A stretch of 64,000 nucleotides of DNA from Mycobacterium asiaticum (GTDB taxonomy: Bacteria > Actinomycetota > Actinomycetes > Mycobacteriales > Mycobacteriaceae), in the NCBI RefSeq assembly GCF_001673635.1, contig NZ_LZMH01000082.1, positions 124,001-188,000 on the forward strand. Reading direction: 5' to 3'. Shown here in pieces: positions 47,785-55,848 of this stretch (position 1 is its first letter; each line of letters opens with the position of its first letter). Under the pieces are notes generated by a model. The model made no database searches and was not told the DNA's origin. It was given only the letters and a program-made list of their open reading frames with translations. The position numbers and the translations under genes are program-made.

Positions 47785-48752
47785 CCCTGGCAGCGGACCT
47801 CGGCGCGCTGCTGGGGTCGGTCCTCGACGAGCGGGTGACCATCGACAATCTGCGCGCCCTCACCGGCGGCGCCAGCCGGACCACCTGGGCGTTCGACGCG
47901 GTAACGGACGGCGCGCGCCGGTCGCTGATCCTGCGTACCGGACCACCGGACGACGTCCATGCCGGGATGGAATTGGAGGCACGGGTACAGGCGGCGGCCG
48001 CCGCCGCCGGCGCGCCGGTCCCCCATGTGCTCATCGCCGACGACTCGGTGGCCACGCTCGGGAACCCGTTCCTGATCTGTGAGGAGATCAAGGGCGAGAC
48101 CATCGTTCGGCGCATCTACCGGCAGCTTGGCGATTCCGGTGCGGAGCGGGAGCGGCTGTTGCGCCAGTGCGCGCAGGCGATCGCCGCCATCCACCGCGCC
48201 GACGCCGATGACCCGGGACTGACCCGCGAGGACCCCATCGGGCAATGGCGGGACCGGCTCGACGGCATGGGCGACACCACGGCCACCTTCGAATGGGCCT
48301 TCCGCTGGCTGGCCGCCCGCCGGCCGCCACCATCGCCGGAAGTGTTGGTGCACGGCGACTTTCGGATGGGCAACCTGATCGTCGACGGCAGCGATCTCGC
48401 CGCGGTGCTGGACTGGGAGCTGGTGCACGTCGGTGAGGCCTACGAAGACCTGGCCTGGTTCTGCGTGCGCGCCTGGCGGTTCGGCGCACCGCCCAGCCAG
48501 GGCGCCGGTGGCCTGGGCAGTATCGAAAGCTTCCTGCGCGCCTACGAGGAGGCCAGCGCGACTACCGTCGACCGGGTGACGTTCCACTGGTGGCTGGTGT
48601 TGGCGACCCTGCGCTGGGGGGTGATCTGCCGGTATCAGGCCGAGCGCCACCTCAGCGGGCAGACGCGGTCGGTGGAACTGGCGACCATCGGCCGGCGGGT
48701 GTGCGAGAACGAATGGGACCTGCTCGACCTGCTTGCCGGGAGCCCGTCGTGA
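47781..48752 (+). CDS. APH-fold phosphotransferase (LvaA/ACAD10-11 kinase-like)
   Basis: 323 residues. N-lobe: TIDNLRALTGGASRTTWAFDAV...LILRTGPPDD. Catalytic loop VLVHGDFRMGNLIVDG (HGDxxxxN), metal-binding AAVLDWELVHVGEAYEDLAWFCVRAWRFG (the DWE of this subfamily). The kinase elements are complete, so it should be active. Location directly between an ACAD and a small DUF6285-like protein, each with a 4-base overlap, points to phosphorylation of a 4-hydroxyacyl-CoA rather than to antibiotic resistance. Confidence 0.9.
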   Translation: MTLAADLGALLGSVLDERVTIDNLRALTGGASRTTWAFDAVTDGARRSLILRTGPPDDVHAGMELEARVQAAAAAAGAPVPHVLIADDSVATLGNPFLICEEIKGETIVRRIYRQLGDSGAERERLLRQCAQAIAAIHRADADDPGLTREDPIGQWRDRLDGMGDTTATFEWAFRWLAARRPPPSPEVLVHGDFRMGNLIVDGSDLAAVLDWELVHVGEAYEDLAWFCVRAWRFGAPPSQGAGGLGSIESFLRAYEEASATTVDRVTFHWWLVLATLRWGVICRYQAERHLSGQTRSVELATIGRRVCENEWDLLDLLAGSPS

Positions 48753-49087
48753 CGGGGATACACGGCCGGCCCACCGCGGCGGAGCTGGTCGCCGCCGTCG
48801 CCGAATTCCTGGAAACCGATGTGCGCGAGGCGACTTCGGGCCAGGTCAACTTCCACTCCCGGGTAGCGGCCAACGCCCTGCGGATGGTCGAACGCGAACT
48901 GAGCAACCCCGGCGAATCCAACGTCCGGTCGGCGCTGGCCAACCTCGGATTCGCGGACGAGGCCGCGCTGGCGGCCGCCATCCGCGACGGTGCATTGGAC
49001 GAACGCGCCGATGACGTCATCGCCTGCCTGCGAACTCTGGTGGGCCACCGGCTGGCGGCCGCTCACCCCGGATACGACAACCCCTAG
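48749..49087 (+). CDS. Small DUF6285-like protein, probable kinase partner (LvaB-like)
   Basis: 112 residues from GTG 48749 (GTGA overlap with the kinase). All-helical: HGRPTAAELVAAVAEFLETDVREATSGQVNFHSRVAANALRMVERELSNPGESN...RDGALDERADDVIACLRTLVGHRLAAAHPGY. The segment GQVNFHSRVAANALRMVEREL is what I associate with DUF6285. In the levulinate pathway a small protein of this size (LvaB) must accompany the kinase LvaA. The size, position and overlap fit that role; family identity with LvaB is remembered, not checked. Confidence 0.75.
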   Translation: MTGIHGRPTAAELVAAVAEFLETDVREATSGQVNFHSRVAANALRMVERELSNPGESNVRSALANLGFADEAALAAAIRDGALDERADDVIACLRTLVGHRLAAAHPGYDNP

Positions 49088-49095
49088 GAGCACCC

Positions 49096-49488
49096 ATGTC
49101 CCCCACCGTCGTCGAGGTGGCCGACCGGCTGTTCGCCGCGATCGAGAACGGCGACCGGGCGGCCGTCGGGCGAATGTGGAGCCCGGACATCACGGTGTGG
49201 CGGGTCGGTGCCCGCCGCGATGACGACAAGGCCCGCGCGCTGCGGGTCATCGAGTGGTTCATCTCGACCACGACCGAGCGAAGCTACGAAATCCTGGACC
49301 GCCAGGAATTCGGCACCGGATTCGTCCAGCAGCACGTCCTGCACGCGACCGGCCACGCGGGTCAATCGATCTCGATGCGGGTTTGCATCGTGATCAAGTT
49401 GGACAATGAGGGTCTTATCAGCCGGATCGACGAATACTTCGACCCCGCCGATATGGCCCCGCTACTCGACTCCCCGACGACCGGATAG
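49096..49488 (+). CDS. SnoaL/NTF2-like protein
   Basis: 130 residues with a cone-shaped NTF2-like pattern: VVEVADRLFAAIENGDRAAVGRMWSPDITVWRVGARRDDDKARALRVIEWFISTTTERSYEILDRQEFGTGFVQQHVLHATG...ISMRVCIVIKLDNEGLISRIDEYFDPADMAPLL. The fold serves ketosteroid isomerases, polyketide cyclases and dehydratases, or simple ligand binding. Its catalytic residues cannot be assigned. It starts eight bases after the DUF6285-like gene and is likely in the same transcript. Confidence 0.82.
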   Translation: MSPTVVEVADRLFAAIENGDRAAVGRMWSPDITVWRVGARRDDDKARALRVIEWFISTTTERSYEILDRQEFGTGFVQQHVLHATGHAGQSISMRVCIVIKLDNEGLISRIDEYFDPADMAPLLDSPTTG

Positions 49489-49498
49489 GCGAGACCCG

Positions 49499-50041
49499 AT
49501 GACGACGCTGGAAACTTTGCTCACCGACCCCGAGACCTCGGGTGCCTGGGCGATGGTGCCCGACAGTTCGAAGATCGAATTCAAGACCAAGAACTTGTGG
49601 GGCGTGTGGCCGGTCAAGGGCAGGTTCACCAAATTCAGCGGTGAGGGCAACCTCGGCGACAACGGTGCGGTGACGGGCCACATCGACATCGACGTCGCAT
49701 CGCTGAACACCGGTATCGAAAAGCGCGACGGACACCTGCGGTCCCCCGACTTCTTCGACGTCGAGCGCTTTCCGCAGATCGCCGTCGCCGTCAGCGGTCT
49801 GCAGCTGGGCACCGGCCGGGAGGCCGAATTGCAAACCGGTTTCACCATCAAGGGCATCACCGAACCGGTGCGGCTGCCGGTGACGATCACCGAGCTCGCC
49901 GATGGCTCGGTGCGGATCTCGGGGACGACCCAGATCAAGAGATCGCGGTTCAACCTGGACTGGAACAAGCTGGGTGTGATGTCGGGCACAGTGACGGTGT
50001 CGGCGGAGGCCGTCTTCGTGCAATCGACTCATGCCGCGTGA
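49499..50041 (+). CDS. YceI-family lipocalin-like protein
   Basis: 180 residues from ATG 49499. YceI beta-barrel: WAMVPDSSKIEFKTKNLWGVWPVKGRFTKFSGEGNLGDNGAVTGHIDIDVASLNTGIEKRDGHLRSPDFFDVERFPQIAVAVSGL and KGITEPVRLPVTITEL...SRFNLDWNKLGVMSGTVTVSAEAVFV. The family binds polyisoprenoid-like lipids. There is no signal peptide, so this member is probably cytosolic. It follows the SnoaL-like gene by ten bases. Confidence 0.9.
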   Translation: MTTLETLLTDPETSGAWAMVPDSSKIEFKTKNLWGVWPVKGRFTKFSGEGNLGDNGAVTGHIDIDVASLNTGIEKRDGHLRSPDFFDVERFPQIAVAVSGLQLGTGREAELQTGFTIKGITEPVRLPVTITELADGSVRISGTTQIKRSRFNLDWNKLGVMSGTVTVSAEAVFVQSTHAA

Positions 50042-50056
50042 ATTAACATCTGCACC

Positions 50057-50458
50057 GTGCCCGAGTCGAGCAACCCACTGAAGATCCTCGTCTACAGCGA
50101 CAACGTCCAAACCCGCGAACGCGTCATGCAGGCCCTGGGTAAGCGGCTGCACCCGGATCTTCCCGAGCTGAGCTACGTCGAGGTGGCTACCGGCCCGATG
50201 GTGGTGCGCACCATGGACGAGGGAGGCATCGACCTGGCCATCCTCGACGGAGAGGCAACGCCGACCGGCGGCATGGGCATCGCCAAGCAGCTGAAGGATG
50301 AGCTATCGGCGTGCCCGCCGATCCTGGTGCTGACGGGGCGTCCCGACGATGCGTGGCTGGCCAGCTGGTCACGCGCGGAGGCCGCCGTGCCGCATCCTCT
50401 CGACCCGATCGTGTTGGGCCGGACCGTGCTCAACCTGTTGCGCGCACCCGCGCACTAG
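50057..50458 (+). CDS. Orphan receiver-domain protein (Rv3143-like)
   Basis: 133 residues from GTG 50057. A stand-alone CheY-like receiver with no output domain: NPLKILVYSDNVQTRERVMQALGKRLHPDLPELSYVEVATGPMVVRTMDEGGIDLAILDGEATPTGGMGIAKQLKDELSACPPILVLTGRPDDAWLASWSRAEAAVPHPLDPIVLGRTVLNLL. The candidate phospho-acceptor is the Asp in AILDGEA. The usual N-terminal acidic pair is reduced to SDN, so phosphorylation may be atypical. Its place next to nuo matches M. tuberculosis, where Rv3143 has been linked to respiration and nitrate use. Confidence 0.88.
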   Translation: MPESSNPLKILVYSDNVQTRERVMQALGKRLHPDLPELSYVEVATGPMVVRTMDEGGIDLAILDGEATPTGGMGIAKQLKDELSACPPILVLTGRPDDAWLASWSRAEAAVPHPLDPIVLGRTVLNLLRAPAH

Positions 50459-50464
50459 GAGCGG

Positions 50465-51754
50465 TCAGCCGCCCCGCACTTGCAGTTGCGGGCCCTCTTC
50501 CTGAGCTTCCTCCTGAGGACGGAACTCTCCGGGTGCGATCTTGGGCCGCAGCGAGACCACGGTTTCCTCCGCTTCGTCCGCCTCGGAAGTTCCCTTGGCC
50601 TGGGCGCGCAGACCCGTCACCGGGATTGCCGAGACGGTCGTCTGCGTGGCGGGCACTGCCTCGCCGGGGGCGGCCTGAACAGCGACTTCCGGCGCCACGG
50701 TGGGCAGCACGCTCATCGCCGGCACGTCCGCTTCCGGAGCTTGCGGCGTCTCGGTCTCGCTCACCTCGGCCTCGGCAGCCGGCGCGACGGCCTCTTGTTC
50801 CTCGGCCTTGGGCGCGGGCTTGGTGGTGTTCACGATGGACGGGCTGTCGCCGAGCAGACCCGCCCGGGCCAGACCAGCCAGCGCCATCGGCATCATGCCG
50901 AAACCGGCGACGCCCGCGCTGGGCACCCCGGTGTTGGCGGCGGTCGCCGCGGCACTGCCGGCACTGCCGGCACCTGCGGCGGCTGCCGGATCGCCGCCGG
51001 TATAGCCGCTGGTGTAGCTCATCGGAGCGGGCCCGGCGTCTGCGCTCGCGACGCCGCCGGTGCTGCCACCGCCACCGCCACCGCCAGCGGCAGCGGCAGC
51101 GCCGTCACCTCCGTCGCCTCCGGGCGGAGCGGCGCCGCCACCACCGCCACCGGCAGCGCTGACGTCGCCGCCGGTCTGCCCGTTCGCGAGGGCACCCAGG
51201 CCACCGGCCAGCCCACCGGCCAGCGCCGGGAAGCTCTGCAGCACGCTCTGCCACGGCACCACCTGAGAGGCGGCAGCGGCGGCGTTGGCGTAATAACCCG
51301 CCATCGCGGACACGTCCGCGGCCCACATTTCCTCGTAGATGCTCTCGGCCAGCGCGATCAGCGGTGCATTCTGGCCGAACAGATTCGACATGACGAGCTG
51401 CACGAACGCGTTGCGGTTGGCATCGACCGCACCCGGGTGCACGGTGGCCGCCCGGGCCGCTTCGAACGCGCTGACCACCGCGCGCGCCTGACCGGCCGCC
51501 CCGAAGGACTGCGACGCGGCCGCGCTCAGCCAGCCCGCGTAGGGAGCAGCCGCCGCCGCCATCGCTTGGGCCGCCGGGCCCTGCCAGGCCTGGCTCGCCA
51601 GCGTGGAGATCACACCTTGGAACGCCTCGGCGGCAGTCCCCAGCTCCGCGGCAAGCCCATCCCAGGCGGCGGCTGCCTCCAGCATCGGGGCGCTACCGGC
51701 GCCCAGGAACATGCGCAGGGAATTGATCTCTGGCGGCAGCGTAAAGAAACTCAC
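50465..51754 (-). CDS. PPE family protein with Gly-rich and acidic C-terminus
   Basis: 429 residues. The N-terminal ~180 residues are a PPE domain: MSFFTLPPEINSLRMFLGAGSAPMLEAAAAWDGLAAELGTAAEAFQGVISTLASQAWQGPAAQAMAAAAAPYAGWLSAAA, with Pro-Pro-Glu at 7-9 and a WxG turn. Then a Gly/Ala low-complexity linker (~195-290, runs of up to eight Gly) and a Pro/Glu-rich acidic tail with no SVP or MPTR motif. It is expected to be exported by an ESX system with a PE partner, none of which is adjacent. Position matches Rv3144c (PPE52), but the tail is unlike a classical PPE-SVP. Confidence 0.9.
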   Translation of the reverse strand: MSFFTLPPEINSLRMFLGAGSAPMLEAAAAWDGLAAELGTAAEAFQGVISTLASQAWQGPAAQAMAAAAAPYAGWLSAAASQSFGAAGQARAVVSAFEAARAATVHPGAVDANRNAFVQLVMSNLFGQNAPLIALAESIYEEMWAADVSAMAGYYANAAAAASQVVPWQSVLQSFPALAGGLAGGLGALANGQTGGDVSAAGGGGGGAAPPGGDGGDGAAAAAGGGGGGGSTGGVASADAGPAPMSYTSGYTGGDPAAAAGAGSAGSAAATAANTGVPSAGVAGFGMMPMALAGLARAGLLGDSPSIVNTTKPAPKAEEQEAVAPAAEAEVSETETPQAPEADVPAMSVLPTVAPEVAVQAAPGEAVPATQTTVSAIPVTGLRAQAKGTSEADEAEETVVSLRPKIAPGEFRPQEEAQEEGPQLQVRGG

Positions 51755-52078
51755 AACCCCGGTCCTCCCAGATCGGCCGTCCGCGTCTGCGCTGACCTCG
51801 CAAGATCCGCGGAGTTACGCACGCTAAGAGTAACAACAAGCGCTCCGCCCGTGTGGCCGTCGCACGGATCCCATGATATTTCTCCCGCGCCGCGCCGTTT
51901 GCCACGTATTTCGCGCCCCTAACGATCCCCCGTGTCCATGAGCTTGACCCCGGGCATGTGGTCCGCCCGTCGCGCGACTATGTTGAAGGTCACTGTGACG
52001 GCCCACAAGCCCGGTCCGTCACACAGCCCGGTCACCGCCTGGCCGCTGTCCGCGGCCCATACGACGGAGCAGAGCGAG
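51755..52078. other. 324-base divergent intergenic region between the PPE gene and nuoA
   Basis: No gene seen. It should hold promoters for the PPE gene and for the twelve-plus-gene nuo operon. The only clear structure is the 11-base palindrome GTCACTGTGAC at 51989-51999, 80 bases before nuoA. The nuoA frame is open upstream to 51932 but those 49 residues look non-coding. No confident -35/-10 pair was found. Confidence 0.6.
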
Positions 52079-52456
52079 TTGAACGTCTACATACCCATAT
52101 TGGTGCTTGCTGGCATTGCTGCAGCCTTTGCCGTGGGCTCGGTGATCCTGGCGAGCATCACCGGCCCGACCCGGTTCAACCGGTCGAAGCTGGAGGCCTA
52201 CGAATGTGGGATCGAACCCACTGAAACCGGGTTCAGCGGCCCGAAGGCCCCAAGCGGGCAGCGCTTCCCGGTGAAGTATTACCTGACCGCAATGTTATTC
52301 ATCGTCTTCGACATCGAAATTGTGTTCCTCTATCCGTGGGCGGTCAGTTTCGACTACCTCGGAACGTTCGCGCTCGTCGAGATGGTCATATTCATGCTCA
52401 CGGTGTTCGTGGCCTACGCATACGTGTGGCGCCGCGGTGGCCTGACATGGGATTGA
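52079..52456 (+). CDS. nuoA: NADH-quinone oxidoreductase subunit A
   Basis: 125 residues from TTG 52079, chosen because NVYIPILVLAGIAAAFAVGSVILAS is the conserved N-terminus. Three membrane helices (~4-26, 65-87, 95-117) and the loop signature NRSKLEAYECGIEP with the conserved Cys at the quinone-cavity loop, then FPVKYYLTAMLFIVFDIEIVFLYPWAV. It is a membrane-arm subunit beside the quinone site. First gene of the nuo operon. Confidence 0.95.
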   Translation: MNVYIPILVLAGIAAAFAVGSVILASITGPTRFNRSKLEAYECGIEPTETGFSGPKAPSGQRFPVKYYLTAMLFIVFDIEIVFLYPWAVSFDYLGTFALVEMVIFMLTVFVAYAYVWRRGGLTWD

Positions 52457-52464
52457 GGTAGGAC

Positions 52465-53019
52465 GTGGGACTGGAAGAACAGCTGCCCGGCGGGATTCTG
52501 CTGTCGACGGTCGAGAAGGTTGCGGGCTATGTCCGCAAGAACTCGCTGTGGCCGGCGACCTTCGGCTTGGCCTGCTGCGCAATCGAGATGATGGCGACGG
52601 CGGGCCCGAGGTTCGACATCGCCCGATTCGGGATGGAGCGGTTCTCGGCGACGCCGCGACAGGCGGACCTGATGATCGTCGCGGGCCGGGTCAGCCAGAA
52701 GATGGCGCCGGTGCTGCGGCAGATCTACGACCAGATGGCTGAACCGAAATGGGTTCTGGCGATGGGCGTGTGCGCCTCCTCCGGCGGAATGTTCAACAAC
52801 TACGCGATCGTGCAGGGCGTCGACCACGTGGTACCGGTGGACATCTACCTGCCCGGCTGCCCACCCCGGCCCGAGATGCTGCTGTACGCAATCTTGAAGC
52901 TGCACGAGAAGATTCAGGAAATGCCGCTGGGCGTCAACCGGGAACGCGCCATTGCCGAAGCCGAGGAAGCGGCCATGGCCGCCCGCCCCACCATCGAGAT
53001 GCGCGGTCTGCTGCGATGA
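52465..53019 (+). CDS. nuoB: NADH-quinone oxidoreductase subunit B
   Basis: 184 residues from GTG 52465, with GAGGTAGGAC upstream. It holds the terminal cluster N2: FGLACCAIEMMA (tandem Cys), GVCASSGGMFNNY and VYLPGCPPRPE-type segment DIYLPGCPPRPEMLLYAILKLHEKI, giving four cluster cysteines. It passes electrons to the quinone. The last bases overlap nuoC (ATGAG). Confidence 0.97.
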   Translation: MGLEEQLPGGILLSTVEKVAGYVRKNSLWPATFGLACCAIEMMATAGPRFDIARFGMERFSATPRQADLMIVAGRVSQKMAPVLRQIYDQMAEPKWVLAMGVCASSGGMFNNYAIVQGVDHVVPVDIYLPGCPPRPEMLLYAILKLHEKIQEMPLGVNRERAIAEAEEAAMAARPTIEMRGLLR

Positions 53020-53744
53020 GTTCACCGGACAAAGACCCGCAGGGCGCCACCCTGACCCCGGGGGCGGACGTCCCGCCCGAAGGCCAAAAAGTGATCAGCG
53101 TCCGCCGCGGCATGTTCGGTGTTCGCGGCACCGGCGACACCTCCGGCTACGGGCGGCTGGTGCGCGAGATCGCGTTGCCCGGCGAGACTCCCCGGCCCTA
53201 CGGCAGCTACTTCGACGACATCGCCGACCGGCTGGCCGAGGCGTTGGACCGCGAGGGCCTCGACTTCAATGAAGCGATCGAGAAAGTCGTGGTCTACCGC
53301 GACGAACTGAGCCTGCATGTGCGCCGAGACCTGCTACCGCAGGTCGCCCAGCGGTTGCGCGACGAGCCCGAACTGCGGTTCGAGTTGTGCCTGGGCGTCA
53401 GCGGCGTGCACTACCCGAACGAGACCGGGCGCGAACTTCACGCCGTATACCCGCTGCGGTCGATCACCCACAATCGCCGGGTGCGGCTGGAAGTGTCTGC
53501 GCCAGACAGCGATCCGCACATCCCCTCGTTGTTCAACGTCTACCCGACCAACGACTGGCACGAGCGGGAGACCTATGACTTCTTCGGGATCATCTTCGAC
53601 GGACATCCGTCGCTGACCCGGATCGAGATGCCCGACGACTGGCAGGGCCACCCACAGCGCAAGGACTACCCGCTGGGCGGTATCCCGGTCGAGTACAAGG
53701 GCGCGCAGATTCCCCCACCCGATGAGCGCAGGGGCTACAACTGA
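53016..53744 (+). CDS. nuoC: NADH-quinone oxidoreductase subunit C
   Basis: 242 residues. After a ~70-residue actinobacterial N-terminal extension (DKDPQGATLTPGADVPPEGQKVISVRRGMFGVRGTGDTSGYG) comes the 30-kDa subunit domain: LCLGVSGVHYPNETGRELHAVYPLRSITHNRRVRLEV and NDWHERETYDFFGIIFDGHPSLTRIEMPDDWQGHPQRKDYPLGG, the family signature. A hydrophilic-arm subunit contacting NuoD; its stop overlaps nuoD by one base. Confidence 0.97.
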   Translation: MSSPDKDPQGATLTPGADVPPEGQKVISVRRGMFGVRGTGDTSGYGRLVREIALPGETPRPYGSYFDDIADRLAEALDREGLDFNEAIEKVVVYRDELSLHVRRDLLPQVAQRLRDEPELRFELCLGVSGVHYPNETGRELHAVYPLRSITHNRRVRLEVSAPDSDPHIPSLFNVYPTNDWHERETYDFFGIIFDGHPSLTRIEMPDDWQGHPQRKDYPLGGIPVEYKGAQIPPPDERRGYN

Positions 53745-55075
53745 TGAGCACATCCACCAGCACGGCGCACGACGGCGCCGGCGCTCCAGAGACGCTTGTG
53801 GTCGCCGGCGGCCAGGACTGGGACAAGGTCGTCGACGCCGCCCGCAACGCCGACCCAGGTGAACGCATCGTGGTCAACATGGGGCCGCAACACCCCTCCA
53901 CCCACGGTGTGCTGCGCCTGATCCTGGAGATCGAGGGTGAGACGGTCACCGAGGTGCGCTGCGGAATCGGCTACCTGCACACCGGCATCGAGAAGAATCT
54001 CGAATACCGGTACTGGACGCAGGGCGTCACGTTCGTCACCCGGATGGACTACCTGGCACCGTTTTTCAACGAGACGGCGTACTGCCTGGGCGTGGAGAAA
54101 CTGCTCGGCATCACCGATGAGATCCCGGAGCGGGTCAACGTCATCCGGGTGATGATGATGGAGCTCAACCGGATTTCTTCGCACCTGGTCGCCCTGGCCA
54201 CCGGCGGCATGGAACTGGGTGCCATGACACCGATGTTCGTGGGCTTCCGCGCCCGCGAGATCGTCCTGACCCTGTTCGAGAAGATCACCGGCCTGCGGAT
54301 GAACAGCGCCTACATCCGTCCCGGTGGACTCGCTCAGGACCTGCCGCCGAACGGGGTCGACGACATCGCTGCAGCCTTGAAGGAACTGCGCGTTCCGTTG
54401 CGCCAGATGGGCGAGCTGCTCAACGAGAACGCGATCTGGAAGGCCCGCACCGAGCACGTCGGATATCTGGACCTGACCGGTTGCATGGCGCTGGGCATCA
54501 CGGGCCCCATCCTGCGCGCCACCGGCCTGCCGCACGACCTGCGCAAGAGCGAACCCTACTGCGGCTACGAGAACTACGAGTTCGACGTCATGACCGATGA
54601 CAATTGCGATGCCTACGGGCGTTACATCATTCGGGTCAAAGAGATGTGGGAGTCGATCAAGATCATCGAACAGTGTCTGGACAAGTTGCGGCCCGGCCCG
54701 ACCATGGTCGAGGACCGCAAAATCGCTTGGCCTGCAGACCTTTACGTGGGCCCCGACGGCATGGGTAACTCCCCGGAGCACATCGCCAAGATCATGGGCA
54801 GCTCGATGGAAGCGTTGATCCACCACTTCAAGCTGGTCACCGAGGGCATCCGGGTCCCGGCCGGTCAGGTGTATGTGTCGGTCGAGTCGCCCCGCGGGGA
54901 GCTCGGCGTGCACATGGTCAGCGATGGCGGCACCCGCCCCTACCGCGTGCATTACCGGGACCCCTCTTTCACCAATCTGCAGTCGGTCGCGGCGATGTGC
55001 GAGGGCGGGATGGTCGCCGACCTGATCACCGCGGTCGCCAGCATCGATCCGGTCATGGGCGGAGTGGACCGATGA
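53744..55075 (+). CDS. nuoD: NADH-quinone oxidoreductase subunit D
   Basis: 443 residues. 49-kDa subunit: VVNMGPQHPSTHGVLRLILEIEGETVTEVRCGIGYLHTGIEKN (the His and Tyr region of the quinone site), RMDYLAPFFNETAYCLGVEKLL, MELNRISSHLVALATGGMELGAMT and VESPRGELGVHMVSDGGTRPYRVHYRDPSFTNLQSV. It forms the quinone cavity with NuoB. Overlaps nuoE by ATGA. Confidence 0.97.
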   Translation: MSTSTSTAHDGAGAPETLVVAGGQDWDKVVDAARNADPGERIVVNMGPQHPSTHGVLRLILEIEGETVTEVRCGIGYLHTGIEKNLEYRYWTQGVTFVTRMDYLAPFFNETAYCLGVEKLLGITDEIPERVNVIRVMMMELNRISSHLVALATGGMELGAMTPMFVGFRAREIVLTLFEKITGLRMNSAYIRPGGLAQDLPPNGVDDIAAALKELRVPLRQMGELLNENAIWKARTEHVGYLDLTGCMALGITGPILRATGLPHDLRKSEPYCGYENYEFDVMTDDNCDAYGRYIIRVKEMWESIKIIEQCLDKLRPGPTMVEDRKIAWPADLYVGPDGMGNSPEHIAKIMGSSMEALIHHFKLVTEGIRVPAGQVYVSVESPRGELGVHMVSDGGTRPYRVHYRDPSFTNLQSVAAMCEGGMVADLITAVASIDPVMGGVDR

Positions 55076-55848
55076 CCGTTCCGAAAGTCGGTAGCAGCAA
55101 CGGAGAGCGGGTCTTCCTGCGACTCGGTCCCCCGCCCGAGGAGCCCAACCAGTTCGTGGTCGAGGGTGCGCCGCAGTCGTATCCGGCCGAGGTGCGGGCC
55201 CGGCTCGAAGTCGAGGCCAAGGAGATCATCGCCAAGTACCCCAACAGCCGCTCGGCGCTGCTGCCGTTGCTGCACCTGGTGCAGGGCGAAGACTCCTACC
55301 TCACCCCCGCCGGACTCGAATTCTGTTCCGAGCAACTGGGATTGACCGGCGCCGAGGTTTCCGCGGTGGCCAGCTTCTACACGATGTACCGGCGCGGGCC
55401 TACCGGCGACTACCTGGTCGGGGTTTGCACCAACACGTTGTGCGCAGTGATGGGCGGCGACGCGATATTCGCCGACCTCAAGGAACACCTGGGTATCGGC
55501 AACGACGAGACCACCGCCGACGGCACGGTCACCCTGCAGCACATCGAGTGCAACGCGGCCTGCGACTACGCGCCGGTGGTGATGGTCAACTGGGAGTTCT
55601 ACGACAACCAGACCCCCGCGTCGGCCCGCGAACTCGTTGACTCGCTGCGGTTGGGCGAGCCGTTGGCGCCCACCCGGGGCGCCCCACTGTGCAAGTTCCG
55701 GGAAACGTCGCGCATTCTGGCCGGCCTGCCCGACCAGCGCCCCGACGAAGGCCAGGGCGGTGCCGGTGCAGCCACGCTGGCCGGACTGCGGGTGGCCAAG
55801 GAGAACGGTATGCAGGCACCCGAAGCCCCGGGGACCACCGATGACTAG
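55072..55848 (+). CDS. nuoE: NADH-quinone oxidoreductase subunit E
   Basis: 258 residues. Thioredoxin-like 24-kDa subunit with a [2Fe-2S] (N1a) site: VCTNTLCAVMGG (two Cys) and HIECNAACDYAPVVMVN (two Cys). The C-terminal ~70 residues (LAPTRGAPLCKFRETSRILAGLPDQRPDEGQGGAGAATLAG) are the extra tail usual in actinobacteria. Works with NuoF in NADH oxidation. Overlaps nuoF by eight bases. Confidence 0.97.
   Translation: MTVPKVGSSNGERVFLRLGPPPEEPNQFVVEGAPQSYPAEVRARLEVEAKEIIAKYPNSRSALLPLLHLVQGEDSYLTPAGLEFCSEQLGLTGAEVSAVASFYTMYRRGPTGDYLVGVCTNTLCAVMGGDAIFADLKEHLGIGNDETTADGTVTLQHIECNAACDYAPVVMVNWEFYDNQTPASARELVDSLRLGEPLAPTRGAPLCKFRETSRILAGLPDQRPDEGQGGAGAATLAGLRVAKENGMQAPEAPGTTDD

Noticed and set aside
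47781..48752. Aminoglycoside resistance kinase
   Set aside because: The fold is APH, but the gene overlaps an acyl-CoA dehydrogenase and a small partner protein, and the DWE subfamily is the ACAD10/11-LvaA type.
51989..51999. CRP (cAMP receptor) site upstream of nuoA
   Set aside because: GTCACTGTGAC is palindromic, but the half-sites point the wrong way and the spacing does not fit TGTGA-N6-TCACA.
51932..52078. N-terminal extension of NuoA by 49 residues
   Set aside because: The added residues are polar and unlike NuoA. The conserved N-terminus begins at the TTG at 52079.
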